DNA from: Oscillospiraceae bacterium
GTDB taxonomy: Bacteria; Bacillota; Clostridia; Oscillospirales; Ruminococcaceae
Length of the DNA: 46,494 bases
Direction of reading: 5' to 3'
Assembly (NCBI GenBank): GCA_900768245.1
Contig: CAAGCE010000199.1
Span: 1 to 46,494 of the forward strand
Positions 40,180-46,494 of this stretch are shown piece after piece. The notes below the pieces were generated by a model. That model saw nothing but the letters and a program-made list of their open reading frames with translations, searched no databases and was not told the origin of the DNA. The position numbers were made by a program, and so were the translations under genes. Every line of letters starts with the position of its first letter. The stretch's first letter is position 1.

Positions 40180-41412
40180 ATGGCAATGTCCAACAGCGGC
40201 GGCAGAAAAGTTTACCGAAACAGTACTTATAATAAAAAGAAACGTATAAAAAAGGCAATTGGTATATTTTTAACAATAATTGTTATAGCAATACTTGTAT
40301 TTTTCGGGTACAGTATTGCAAAACCTATTTTTAATTATTTGAACTCAGAAAACAGTGCCGGTGAAGAACAAACAGAACCTTGGACACCTCCTGTTGTAAC
40401 AGATATAGAGGAAAACAATGATGCTGAACAGGAAAATGATGAGCAGGTTTCTGAAACTACTGCAAACACATCTGTTAATGATGAAAAAAGCTTGCTTGAA
40501 TTTACTGCATATGAATTACCTACGGATGCACTTTTATCAGCCGAAACTCTCGTTTCATATATAAATCAGGCAAAAATCGATGGATATAGTGCTGTAATTG
40601 TAACAATGAAGGCAAATGGTGGAGCAATATATTACAATACTGCATCTGAATTTGCAAGAACAGATGAAAATACCGTTGTTGGAACATTGCCTGCCGCACA
40701 GATCTCTTCAATGATAAAATCCAATGGATTAAAAGCGTTTGCATATCTTAATATTCTTGAAGACAATAACAGATATGGTGAAAATCGTGATGGTTCATAT
40801 CACACAATAGACGGTTCAACATGGTTGGATAATTCTGTTGCAAATGGCGGTAAACCATGGCTTTCACCATTTGATGAAAATACTAAGGAATATACAGCAT
40901 TTCTTGCCAATGAAATTTCAGCTGCCGGATTTGATGTTGTTGTAGCTGATGGTGTAATGTTCCCGACATTCAGAAACTCTGATCTTGGCTACCTTGGAGA
41001 TTCTGTCAAGAGTTCTGCACGTTATAAGGCTCTTATTGAAATTGTAAATATCGCTAAGGATTCAACTGAAACAAATAATGCATCGTTTATGTTTGAATTG
41101 GATGCTGCGGACATTATCAATGGCACTTGCGAAGCATTTAAACCGAATGAATTGGCAGATATGACATTAATAATTGACTATGTTCCATCTGAATTTGAAA
41201 ATACTATTGTATATAATGGACAGGAAATCGTGCTCTCCGATATGACAGCTGGGCAGAGGTTTTCACAGCTATTTACAATAATATCAGCACAAGCAGGTGA
41301 CTCAATTAAGATCATACCATCATTGAAGCACAGTGATTTTAATCAGGCAGATTATAGTGAAATTATTTCGGAAATAATCAATGAAGGGTTTAATTCATAT
41401 ATCGTAAAATAA
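40180..41412 (+). CDS. membrane-anchored putative glycoside hydrolase (DUF4015-like)
   Basis: 410 residues. Basic N-terminus, one membrane span (about 27-48), an acidic Glu/Asp/Thr-rich linker (about 55-105), then a barrel-like domain (about 110-410) like the putative glycosidases of the DUF4015 group: LLSAETLVSYINQAKIDGYSAVIV near 118-141 (in part), AFAYLNIL near 187 and FDVVVADGVMFP near 250, where the family usually has acidic residues. It should face outside the cell. AAGGA lies 4 nt before ATG 40180 or 10 nt before ATG 40186; either may be the start. Last gene of the rpe-rnf operon; a terminator follows. Confidence 0.78.
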   Translation: MAMSNSGGRKVYRNSTYNKKKRIKKAIGIFLTIIVIAILVFFGYSIAKPIFNYLNSENSAGEEQTEPWTPPVVTDIEENNDAEQENDEQVSETTANTSVNDEKSLLEFTAYELPTDALLSAETLVSYINQAKIDGYSAVIVTMKANGGAIYYNTASEFARTDENTVVGTLPAAQISSMIKSNGLKAFAYLNILEDNNRYGENRDGSYHTIDGSTWLDNSVANGGKPWLSPFDENTKEYTAFLANEISAAGFDVVVADGVMFPTFRNSDLGYLGDSVKSSARYKALIEIVNIAKDSTETNNASFMFELDAADIINGTCEAFKPNELADMTLIIDYVPSEFENTIVYNGQEIVLSDMTAGQRFSQLFTIISAQAGDSIKIIPSLKHSDFNQADYSEIISEIINEGFNSYIVK

Positions 41413-41415
41413 TAT

Positions 41416-41452
41416 AAATGTCGAACCTCATTATGAAGTTCGACATTTTTTC
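41416..41452 (+). terminator. rho-independent terminator of the rpe-rnf operon
   Basis: AATGTCGAAC pairs with GTTCGACATT around a short internal arm (TCAT-TATGA), then TTTTTTC. Confidence 0.93.
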
Positions 41453-41481
41453 TTGCATTTGCTTGAAATCTATGCTATAAT
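41453..41481 (+). promoter_or_regulatory. sigma-A promoter of the alpha/beta hydrolase gene
   Basis: TTGCAT, 17-nt spacer, TATAAT right after the terminator; leader of about 80 nt. Confidence 0.82.
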
Positions 41482-41491
41482 ACTGTTATGG

Positions 41492-41548
41492 AAATGCCGC
41501 TTACAAAAAAGGCGGCGTTTATGTACAAATATAGTTAGCTATTGCTAA
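41492..41548 (+). promoter_or_regulatory. hairpin leader of the alpha/beta hydrolase gene
   Basis: AAATGCCGC (41492-41500) pairs with GCGGCGTTT (41512-41520), 9 bp with one G-T pair. TTAGC-TATT-GCTAA (41535-41548) follows and ends 8 nt before GGAGG. The leader is thus almost fully structured, which suggests post-transcriptional control; no named class fits. Confidence 0.5.
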
Positions 41549-41566
41549 TTAGAATTGGAGGATAAT

Positions 41567-42496
41567 ATGGAAAAGATACATTTTGATCCCGATACGGACG
41601 GTTTTTACGGTGCATACTGGAAATGCTCAACTCCCACCGATTGCGCAATTATTGCAATGATAGGTGACGACCCTGAGAATTATATGGCAAAAACTATGGT
41701 AAAGTGGCTTCATGAGCTTAATGTGAATGTTATGTCAATGTCGCCTGCGAAAAAAGACTACAGTCACCATAATTATCCGCTTGAAAGAATAGAAACTGCA
41801 ATAAAAAAGCTTAAATCACTTGGCAACAAAAAGATAAGTATTGTCGGAGCATCAACGACCGGAACACTTGCGCTTACAGCGGCTTCATACTTTCACGATA
41901 TAACGCTCACCATAGCTCTTACTCCAAGTGATTTTGTTTGGCAGGGCTTTATGCAGGGAAAAAAGGATGGCTGCAAGGAGTGGCCAATTAAGGGTGAATC
42001 GCTGTTTTCTTACAAGGGTGAACCGCTCCCTTATATGCCGTTTATCTATCAGCACCCACAATATTGGCAGGTCATCGCCAGCGAATCCAAGCGTACAGGC
42101 GATATGATCAACTCATTGAAGCTGTTTGACGATTCTGAAAAGGCTCATCCTATTAAAGAGGACGAATTTATCAAGGTTGAAAACATCACGGGAAAGCTGT
42201 TGCTCATAGGCGGTGAAGACGATGTTCTTTGGGACACAGCAAGATATATCCACAGAATGGAAAAACGTTTTGCAGAAAAGCCACATTCCTGCGATGTTGA
42301 AGCAATAATTTATCCACACGCTACGCATTATGTTTTCCCTGAAAGTCTGCTGAAAAAAATGTTCCCGATCGGTTCAGGACTTTTTCTGAAAATGGCTTTT
42401 AAAGCCGCAAAGCAGTATCCAAATGAATGTAAACAGGCGAGAATTGATATTGAACGTCGAATAGTAGCTTCAATCCTAAAATGGAAAAATTTATAA
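41567..42496 (+). CDS. alpha/beta hydrolase (acyl-CoA thioesterase/BAAT C-terminal-like)
   Basis: 309 residues from ATG 41567, after GGAGGA (TTG 41555 overlaps that site and is rejected). The nucleophile elbow reads VGASTTG near 92-98, the acid is in GGEDDVLWD near 214-222 and the His in HATHYVFPE near 252-260, the layout of the acyl-CoA thioester hydrolase/BAAT C-terminal family. No signal peptide. Substrate unknown; acyl-ester or thioester hydrolysis is inferred. It is a single-gene unit with its own promoter and terminator. Confidence 0.85.
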   Translation: MEKIHFDPDTDGFYGAYWKCSTPTDCAIIAMIGDDPENYMAKTMVKWLHELNVNVMSMSPAKKDYSHHNYPLERIETAIKKLKSLGNKKISIVGASTTGTLALTAASYFHDITLTIALTPSDFVWQGFMQGKKDGCKEWPIKGESLFSYKGEPLPYMPFIYQHPQYWQVIASESKRTGDMINSLKLFDDSEKAHPIKEDEFIKVENITGKLLLIGGEDDVLWDTARYIHRMEKRFAEKPHSCDVEAIIYPHATHYVFPESLLKKMFPIGSGLFLKMAFKAAKQYPNECKQARIDIERRIVASILKWKNL

Positions 42497-42511
42497 AAAT
42501 AATATGCAGGA

Positions 42512-42544
42512 AAGCCCTCCGCCGAATTGATCGTCGAAGGGCTT
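42512..42544. terminator. shared terminator hairpin between convergent genes
   Basis: AAGCCCT (42512-42518) pairs with AGGGCTT (42538-42544); shorter CG and CGA/TCG pairs continue inward. The following sequence is AT-rich but without a clean T-run on either strand. Confidence 0.65.
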
Positions 42545-42569
42545 AATTATTTATAAAGTGACAGTTATA

Positions 42570-43685
42570 TTATTTAAAGTACATATAAAGCTGACATTTT
42601 ATCATACCGTTGTAAAGCTTGCGTCGTTTATCTGCATGCTTTCCGAAGAATTTTTCAAATTCCTCATGAGGGGATATTATAAAGCACGGACATTCTTTAT
42701 TGGCATTAAAATGTTTGCCCATTTCTGTGTATAACTCTTCAGCCTGCTTTAATTCAAGCATACGTTCACCATAAGGCGGATTGCAGAATGTTATTGTATT
42801 TGGTTCATTAACATATTCACGAATATCTGCCTGCTTTACAGAAACTCGTTTTTGTATGCCGGCTTTGCGGCAGTTTTCCTGTGTCAGCGCAACAGCTTCT
42901 GGGTCAATATCAGAACCGTATGCATAGAAATCTGTATCTTTTTTTATTGAATCAAGTGCTCTTGTACGCTCATCTTCCCAGATTTTTTTATCAATAATAT
43001 TCCATGACTCTGCTGCAAAATGACGTTTTAATCCGGGAGCAATATTTAATGCCTTGTATGCTGCTTCGATAAGCAATGTTCCGCTTCCGCAGAATGGATC
43101 ATATACAATGCTGTCACCACGAACGTGAGCAAGGTCGATTATTCCTGCAGCCAAGGTTTCCTTTATTGGGGCTGCATTTGAATTTCTACGGTAGCCACGC
43201 TTGTGAAGTCCCGCACCTGAAGTATCAATATAAACCGTAACATTGTCATTGTGAATGCTGAATTGGATTTGAAACATACTTCCTGTTTCTGCAAACCAGT
43301 TTATATTGTATTTAGATTTAAGATGCTCAACAACCGCCTTTTTAATAATTGCCTGACAATCAGGGACGCTGTGTAAAACTGAGTTAAGTGAGTGTCCCTT
43401 TACCGGAAATATATCATCTTTTCCAATATAATTTTCAAACGGAAGTGCCTTTACACCTTGAAAAAGTTCTTCAAATGTAACAGCTTTAAATTCTCCAATT
43501 TGGATAAGTACACGTTCTGCCGATGCAAGGCACAGGTTTGCTCGGGCAAGCATTGAAAAATCTCCTGTGAATGTAATACGTCCATCAGATACAGTAATAT
43601 CTTCTCCGCCTATTTTGGTAATTTCAAATTTTAATACACTTTCCAGTCCAAAATGACATGGACAAGCAAATTTTATTTTATCCAT
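42570..43685 (-). CDS. THUMP-type class I RNA methyltransferase (RlmL/YpsC-like)
   Basis: 371 residues. N-terminal ferredoxin-like and THUMP domains (about 1-155; CPCHFGLESVL at the front) followed by a Rossmann methyltransferase domain: KETLAAGIIDLA near 176, DPFCGSGTLLIEAA near 195 (SAM site), SDIDPEAV near 258 and the catalytic NPPYGER near 304. Homologues (RlmL N-terminal half, Bacillus YpsC) methylate N2 of a guanine in 23S rRNA. GGAGG precedes the ATG on the minus strand. It follows the penicillin-binding protein gene, separated by a hairpin. Confidence 0.92.
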   Translation of the reverse strand: MDKIKFACPCHFGLESVLKFEITKIGGEDITVSDGRITFTGDFSMLARANLCLASAERVLIQIGEFKAVTFEELFQGVKALPFENYIGKDDIFPVKGHSLNSVLHSVPDCQAIIKKAVVEHLKSKYNINWFAETGSMFQIQFSIHNDNVTVYIDTSGAGLHKRGYRRNSNAAPIKETLAAGIIDLAHVRGDSIVYDPFCGSGTLLIEAAYKALNIAPGLKRHFAAESWNIIDKKIWEDERTRALDSIKKDTDFYAYGSDIDPEAVALTQENCRKAGIQKRVSVKQADIREYVNEPNTITFCNPPYGERMLELKQAEELYTEMGKHFNANKECPCFIISPHEEFEKFFGKHADKRRKLYNGMIKCQLYMYFK

Positions 43686-43705
43686 CTAAACCTCCATATC
43701 AAGAA

Positions 43706-43736
43706 TTAATGGCAGAGGAGAATGCTCTGCCATTAA
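43706..43736 (-). terminator. hairpin between the PBP and methyltransferase genes
   Basis: TTAATGGCAGAG/CTCTGCCATTAA, a perfect 12-bp stem with a 7-nt loop. On the minus strand it is followed by TTCTTG, so it may attenuate or process the transcript rather than stop it fully. Confidence 0.6.
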
Positions 43737-43753
43737 TAAATGCTGAATAATAA

Positions 43754-46033
43754 TCAGTTCAATTCACCGGCTAACATTGAAATGTCTATTTCAGCTGATG
43801 ATGAATCTTCTTTTTTGTCACTCTTATGCTTGCCTGAACACATTGCAGGAATATTTGTGCTCTTATAGTAGCCAACCGATGATGTAGGGCAGGTTCCGCT
43901 TGCGAGAAGTCCTGTTTTAGCACAGTAATATAATTCCTGTACATCACTGCATTCAGGGAATGTTTTGGTTGGACCTGCATCAGCAATATCACCGAATACA
44001 TTTTTCCATACAGCAGATGAGCTGTAATATGTTCCTGTTGGAATTTCCTTTGGCGTGTCATATCCATACCAAATGCCGCTTACATAATCAGGTGTGCAGC
44101 CTACGAATGAAAGGTCATGCCAATCCTGAGAAGTACCGGTTTTTCCTATAAGCGGAGTATTTGTGAGTCTTGCAGCTTTACCTGTACCGTTCGGACCTTC
44201 AATAACAGTCTGAAGAAGCTTGTTCATAACGTAAGCAGATTCCTTGCTTATCGACTGAATAGGTGTATATTTGTGCTGAAGAATGACCTTGCCGTTTGAG
44301 TCAAGTACTTGAGTGTAAGACGTCGGAGAATAGTATTTACCGCCGTTGCCAAATACCTGATAAGCAGCAACGAGTTCTTTAAGTGTCATACCATAAGTCA
44401 ATGCGCCGACTGACATTGGAGCAAGGTCAGCGTCACTTGCAGTAAGAGTTGTGAACTGGAAACGGTTTTGTAAGAAATCAAAAACAGCCTGAGGGGTTTC
44501 CAACTGAACAAGATACGCAGGTACTGTGTTAAGTGAACGCTGTAGTGCCTGGAATGTAAAATAGCCTGCATAATCGTATGATTTGGAGTTATAGTTATAT
44601 GGCCATGTTCTCATCTGACCTGTTTCTTCGTCAATAATTTCACTTACAGGTTGGTTGATAAATACAGTTGACCATGTTATAAGGTCATTTTCAACAGCGT
44701 ATCCATAAGATGAAATAGGTTTGATACAAGAACCGGGAGAACGTTTGGCTCTTGTAGCACGGTTATTGATATTTGAACCTGATTTTTCACCAATACCGCC
44801 CACAACGGCTTTTATATTACCTTGATAGTCCATACAAATAAATGAAGCCTGAGGTGGATCGATCAGTACATTTTCAGAAAAATTGGTGTAATCCTTGAAT
44901 TTTTCCTCAACTTTGTTTTGCATATCAATATCAACGGTAGCATATATTTCATAACCGCCATTGTAAAGTTTATTGCTTGCTTCATCATAGTCTATGCCGT
45001 AAAGATCCTGAAAATCAAGAATAACATCACGGATAACCATATCAACAAACCAGTTCTGTATGCCATTGCCGTTTTCGCTGTCATATTTAGCATTAGGATC
45101 AAGAAATTCTATTTTCTCATTAAGAGCTTCTTCGTACTGTTTTTTAGAAATAACAGCATTTTTGTACATTGAGGCAAGAACATCTTTTTGACGTTCAAGA
45201 TTTTTTTCCTTGCCATAATAAACAGCCTTACCGGTATTTTCGTCAATATAATAAGCGAATGGATTATATTCATTTGGAGATTTAGGAATTGCGGCAAGAC
45301 AAGCACCTTCGGCAATTGAAAGTTCAGAAACGTCTTTACCAAAATATTTTAAAGATGCAGCCTGAATTCCGGCTGTGCTACCTCCGAAACCGATATAATT
45401 CAGATAAGCTTCAAGTATATCTGTTTTAGGACAGTATTTTTCAAGCGCTGCAGCTCGGAATATTTCACGCATTTTTCTGTCCCAGTTTGCTTCATTATCA
45501 CCTGTTACATTTTTTACAAGCTGCTGTGTTATGGTAGAACCACCTTGACGAGTGGTCCACATACCTAAAAATTCGTTTACAAAAGCAAGAAATGTACGTT
45601 TCCAGTCAACGCCATAGTGTTCATAAAAACGTTCATCTTCGGTATAAACAAATGCATCCTGAACATGCTGAGGTATTTGGTCGATAGTAACAGGAATACG
45701 GTCAGCGTTTCTGCTTATGCTTTGAAGTTCGACCTTCGCACCATTTTCATCGTAGCCATAAATAAAGGTAGTGTAATCAAGATCAAGATCCGACAAAGAA
45801 ATATCAACAGTATCCTGATCCACAAATTGTAAAACATACACAGTTAAAGCAGCGGCAATAATTGAGCCTGTAATAACTACAATAAGTACAAGTGAAAGAA
45901 GGGTAGTGCCAATTACGGCAAATATTTTTTTTACCGGATGAATAGATTTTTTTTCTTTATGTTTTTTAGACTTAGGCTTGTTATTTATGTCGCGTTCGGT
46001 GCTTATATTTTTAGAATCGTTATTCAACGCCAT
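43754..46033 (-). CDS. class A penicillin-binding protein (bifunctional)
   Basis: 759 residues from ATG at 46033, preceded by AGGAGG; an in-frame ATG further upstream (46153) lies beyond the promoter and is rejected. It has a basic cytoplasmic tail (1-35), one membrane span (about 36-67), a GT51 glycosyltransferase domain (TEDERFYEHYG with catalytic Glu122; QGGSTITQQL near 153) and a transpeptidase domain with the active Ser in SPGSCIKP near 433, the SLN motif and KTGTSQDWH near 631. It polymerises and cross-links peptidoglycan outside the membrane. The SxxK motif reads SCIK. The tail is Ser/Lys/Glu-rich. Confidence 0.96.
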   Translation of the reverse strand: MALNNDSKNISTERDINNKPKSKKHKEKKSIHPVKKIFAVIGTTLLSLVLIVVITGSIIAAALTVYVLQFVDQDTVDISLSDLDLDYTTFIYGYDENGAKVELQSISRNADRIPVTIDQIPQHVQDAFVYTEDERFYEHYGVDWKRTFLAFVNEFLGMWTTRQGGSTITQQLVKNVTGDNEANWDRKMREIFRAAALEKYCPKTDILEAYLNYIGFGGSTAGIQAASLKYFGKDVSELSIAEGACLAAIPKSPNEYNPFAYYIDENTGKAVYYGKEKNLERQKDVLASMYKNAVISKKQYEEALNEKIEFLDPNAKYDSENGNGIQNWFVDMVIRDVILDFQDLYGIDYDEASNKLYNGGYEIYATVDIDMQNKVEEKFKDYTNFSENVLIDPPQASFICMDYQGNIKAVVGGIGEKSGSNINNRATRAKRSPGSCIKPISSYGYAVENDLITWSTVFINQPVSEIIDEETGQMRTWPYNYNSKSYDYAGYFTFQALQRSLNTVPAYLVQLETPQAVFDFLQNRFQFTTLTASDADLAPMSVGALTYGMTLKELVAAYQVFGNGGKYYSPTSYTQVLDSNGKVILQHKYTPIQSISKESAYVMNKLLQTVIEGPNGTGKAARLTNTPLIGKTGTSQDWHDLSFVGCTPDYVSGIWYGYDTPKEIPTGTYYSSSAVWKNVFGDIADAGPTKTFPECSDVQELYYCAKTGLLASGTCPTSSVGYYKSTNIPAMCSGKHKSDKKEDSSSAEIDISMLAGELN

Positions 46034-46063
46034 AAAAACCTCCTGATAAAAGATGATATGTAT

Positions 46064-46092
46064 ATTATAACACATATTTTGTAATATGTTAA
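46064..46092 (-). promoter_or_regulatory. sigma-A promoter of the penicillin-binding protein gene
   Basis: On the minus strand TTAACA (46092-46087), 17-nt spacer, TATAAT (46069-46064), about 30 nt ahead of the ATG. Confidence 0.8.
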
Positions 46093-46267
46093 GTGATATT
46101 CTGATTTGTAATATATTTTTTTTGATTTGTAAAAATATAAGTCGTAAAAACATTGATTTGTAGCTAATTTTTTATATTGCCATGCGTCTAAGCAGACTAA
46201 AATATTGTGTTTTGTATCTAAGCAATATTGAGTACAATTTACATAATCAAGGAAATTGCAAAGGTCA
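46093..46267. other. AT-rich non-coding stretch upstream of the PBP promoter
   Basis: Part of a 461-base gap. An open minus-strand frame crosses it but also crosses the terminator hairpin on its right and the PBP promoter on its left, with Cys/Tyr/Phe-rich composition; I do not call it a gene. Nothing else is evident. Confidence 0.5.
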
Positions 46268-46312
46268 TAAAAAAAGTGATTAACTCCTTCCTCAAAAAGT
46301 AAGTTAATCACT
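46268..46312 (-). terminator. minus-strand terminator of a transcript from beyond the right edge
   Basis: AGTGATTAACT (46275-46285) and AGTTAATCACT (46302-46312) form a perfect 11-bp stem; on the minus strand it is followed by TTTTTT. It ends a transcript that begins at or beyond the right edge. Confidence 0.85.
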
Positions 46313-46322
46313 ATACAAACAA

Positions 46323-46380
46323 ATAGCAAGTTTCAATCTCGCTTGCTATCCATTATAAACCACAAATAAAATTTTGTGGT
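46323..46380 (-). repeat. two hairpins upstream of the minus-strand terminator
   Basis: ATAGCAAG (46323-46330) with CTTGCTAT (46342-46349), and ACCACAAA (46359-46366) with TTTGTGGT (46373-46380). With the terminator they form three stems in a row, as in a small RNA or a structured 3' end. The remaining 114 bases to the edge show no coding frame I can support. Confidence 0.55.
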
Positions 46381-46494
46381 CAAATGCAAAAGTAAGTGCA
46401 ACCCCTGAGATCAAAACGCAAACATAAACCATAAAAACAGGTAAAATCAGCAGAAAAAAGTAACGAACCCATCAAAAAAACGCACAAAAACGCC

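Noticed and set aside
46024..46329. 101-codon minus-strand frame ahead of the penicillin-binding protein
   Set aside because: It runs through a clear terminator hairpin and the PBP promoter, has no ribosome-binding site and a skewed Cys/Tyr/Phe composition.
46352..46383. Possible minus-strand promoter (TTGACC and TATAAT)
   Set aside because: The spacer would be 20 nt and the elements overlap a hairpin; it does not meet the 16-18 nt seen elsewhere in the window.
1..46494. CRISPR arrays, insertion sequences, prophage, rRNA and tRNA genes
   Set aside because: No direct-repeat arrays, transposase motifs, integrase, rRNA-like sequence or cloverleaf was seen on either strand.

Overview
The window looks like a chromosomal housekeeping segment of a low-GC, Gram-positive gut-type Clostridia, most like the Ruminococcus/Oscillospiraceae group. 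This rests on the AGGAGG ribosome-binding sites, TTGACA-17-TATAAT promoters, an HPr kinase, a SpoIIM homologue, RecD2, Mini-RNase III and DUF5685 proteins. The species is not resolvable from the sequence. There are no rRNA or tRNA genes, insertion sequences, phage genes or CRISPR arrays.

Layout. (1) 121-3160, minus strand: a four-gene operon of a Cys-rich DUF5685 protein, a J-like protein with an 11-cysteine tail, a small polytopic membrane protein and a membrane-anchored transglutaminase-like protein. (2) 3429-11360, plus: hprK, PHP phosphoesterase, murB, rapZ, whiA, dnaE. (3) 11368-12192: sigma-A promoter, tetrahydrofolate riboswitch and folT. (4) 12270-17860: proC, spoIIM-like, YesL-like, rpsO, pnp and a small membrane protein. 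(5) 17864-21881: recD2, comF-like and mreB-like genes, then a bidirectional terminator and a convergent acidic-tailed protein (21920-22627). (6) 22830-23641: rplU-rpmA with a structured leader and its own terminator. (7) 23652-36919: a long co-directional run of obg, Nudix, mrnC, MBL-fold, yebC, alaS, HIT, comEC, holA, RNase M5-like, MBOAT and DHHW genes. (8) 36931-37100: structured non-coding RNA region ending in a terminator. (9) 37090-41451: rpe, three divergent Rnf membrane subunits (D, E, A) and a membrane-anchored putative glycosidase. (10) 41453-42496: an alpha/beta hydrolase with a hairpin-rich leader. (11) 42570-46033, minus: a THUMP-type RNA methyltransferase and a class A penicillin-binding protein. 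A minus-strand terminator near the right edge belongs to something outside the window.

The most unusual element is the Rnf-like trio. Subunits D, E and A are present without B, C or G. Three of the four cysteines that hold the intramembrane [2Fe-2S] cluster in canonical RnfA/RnfE are replaced, and the covalent-FMN motif of RnfD is degenerate. This looks like an Rnf membrane core that has lost its redox chemistry. Other points of interest are a Mini-RNase III gene whose only plausible start is an ATA codon, a J-like protein with the HPD loop deleted, two genes (whiA and the MBOAT gene) with a small hairpin between Shine-Dalgarno and start codon, L27 without the Firmicutes N-terminal extension and without the adjacent Prp protease, and a ComEC with a decayed metallo-hydrolase domain.
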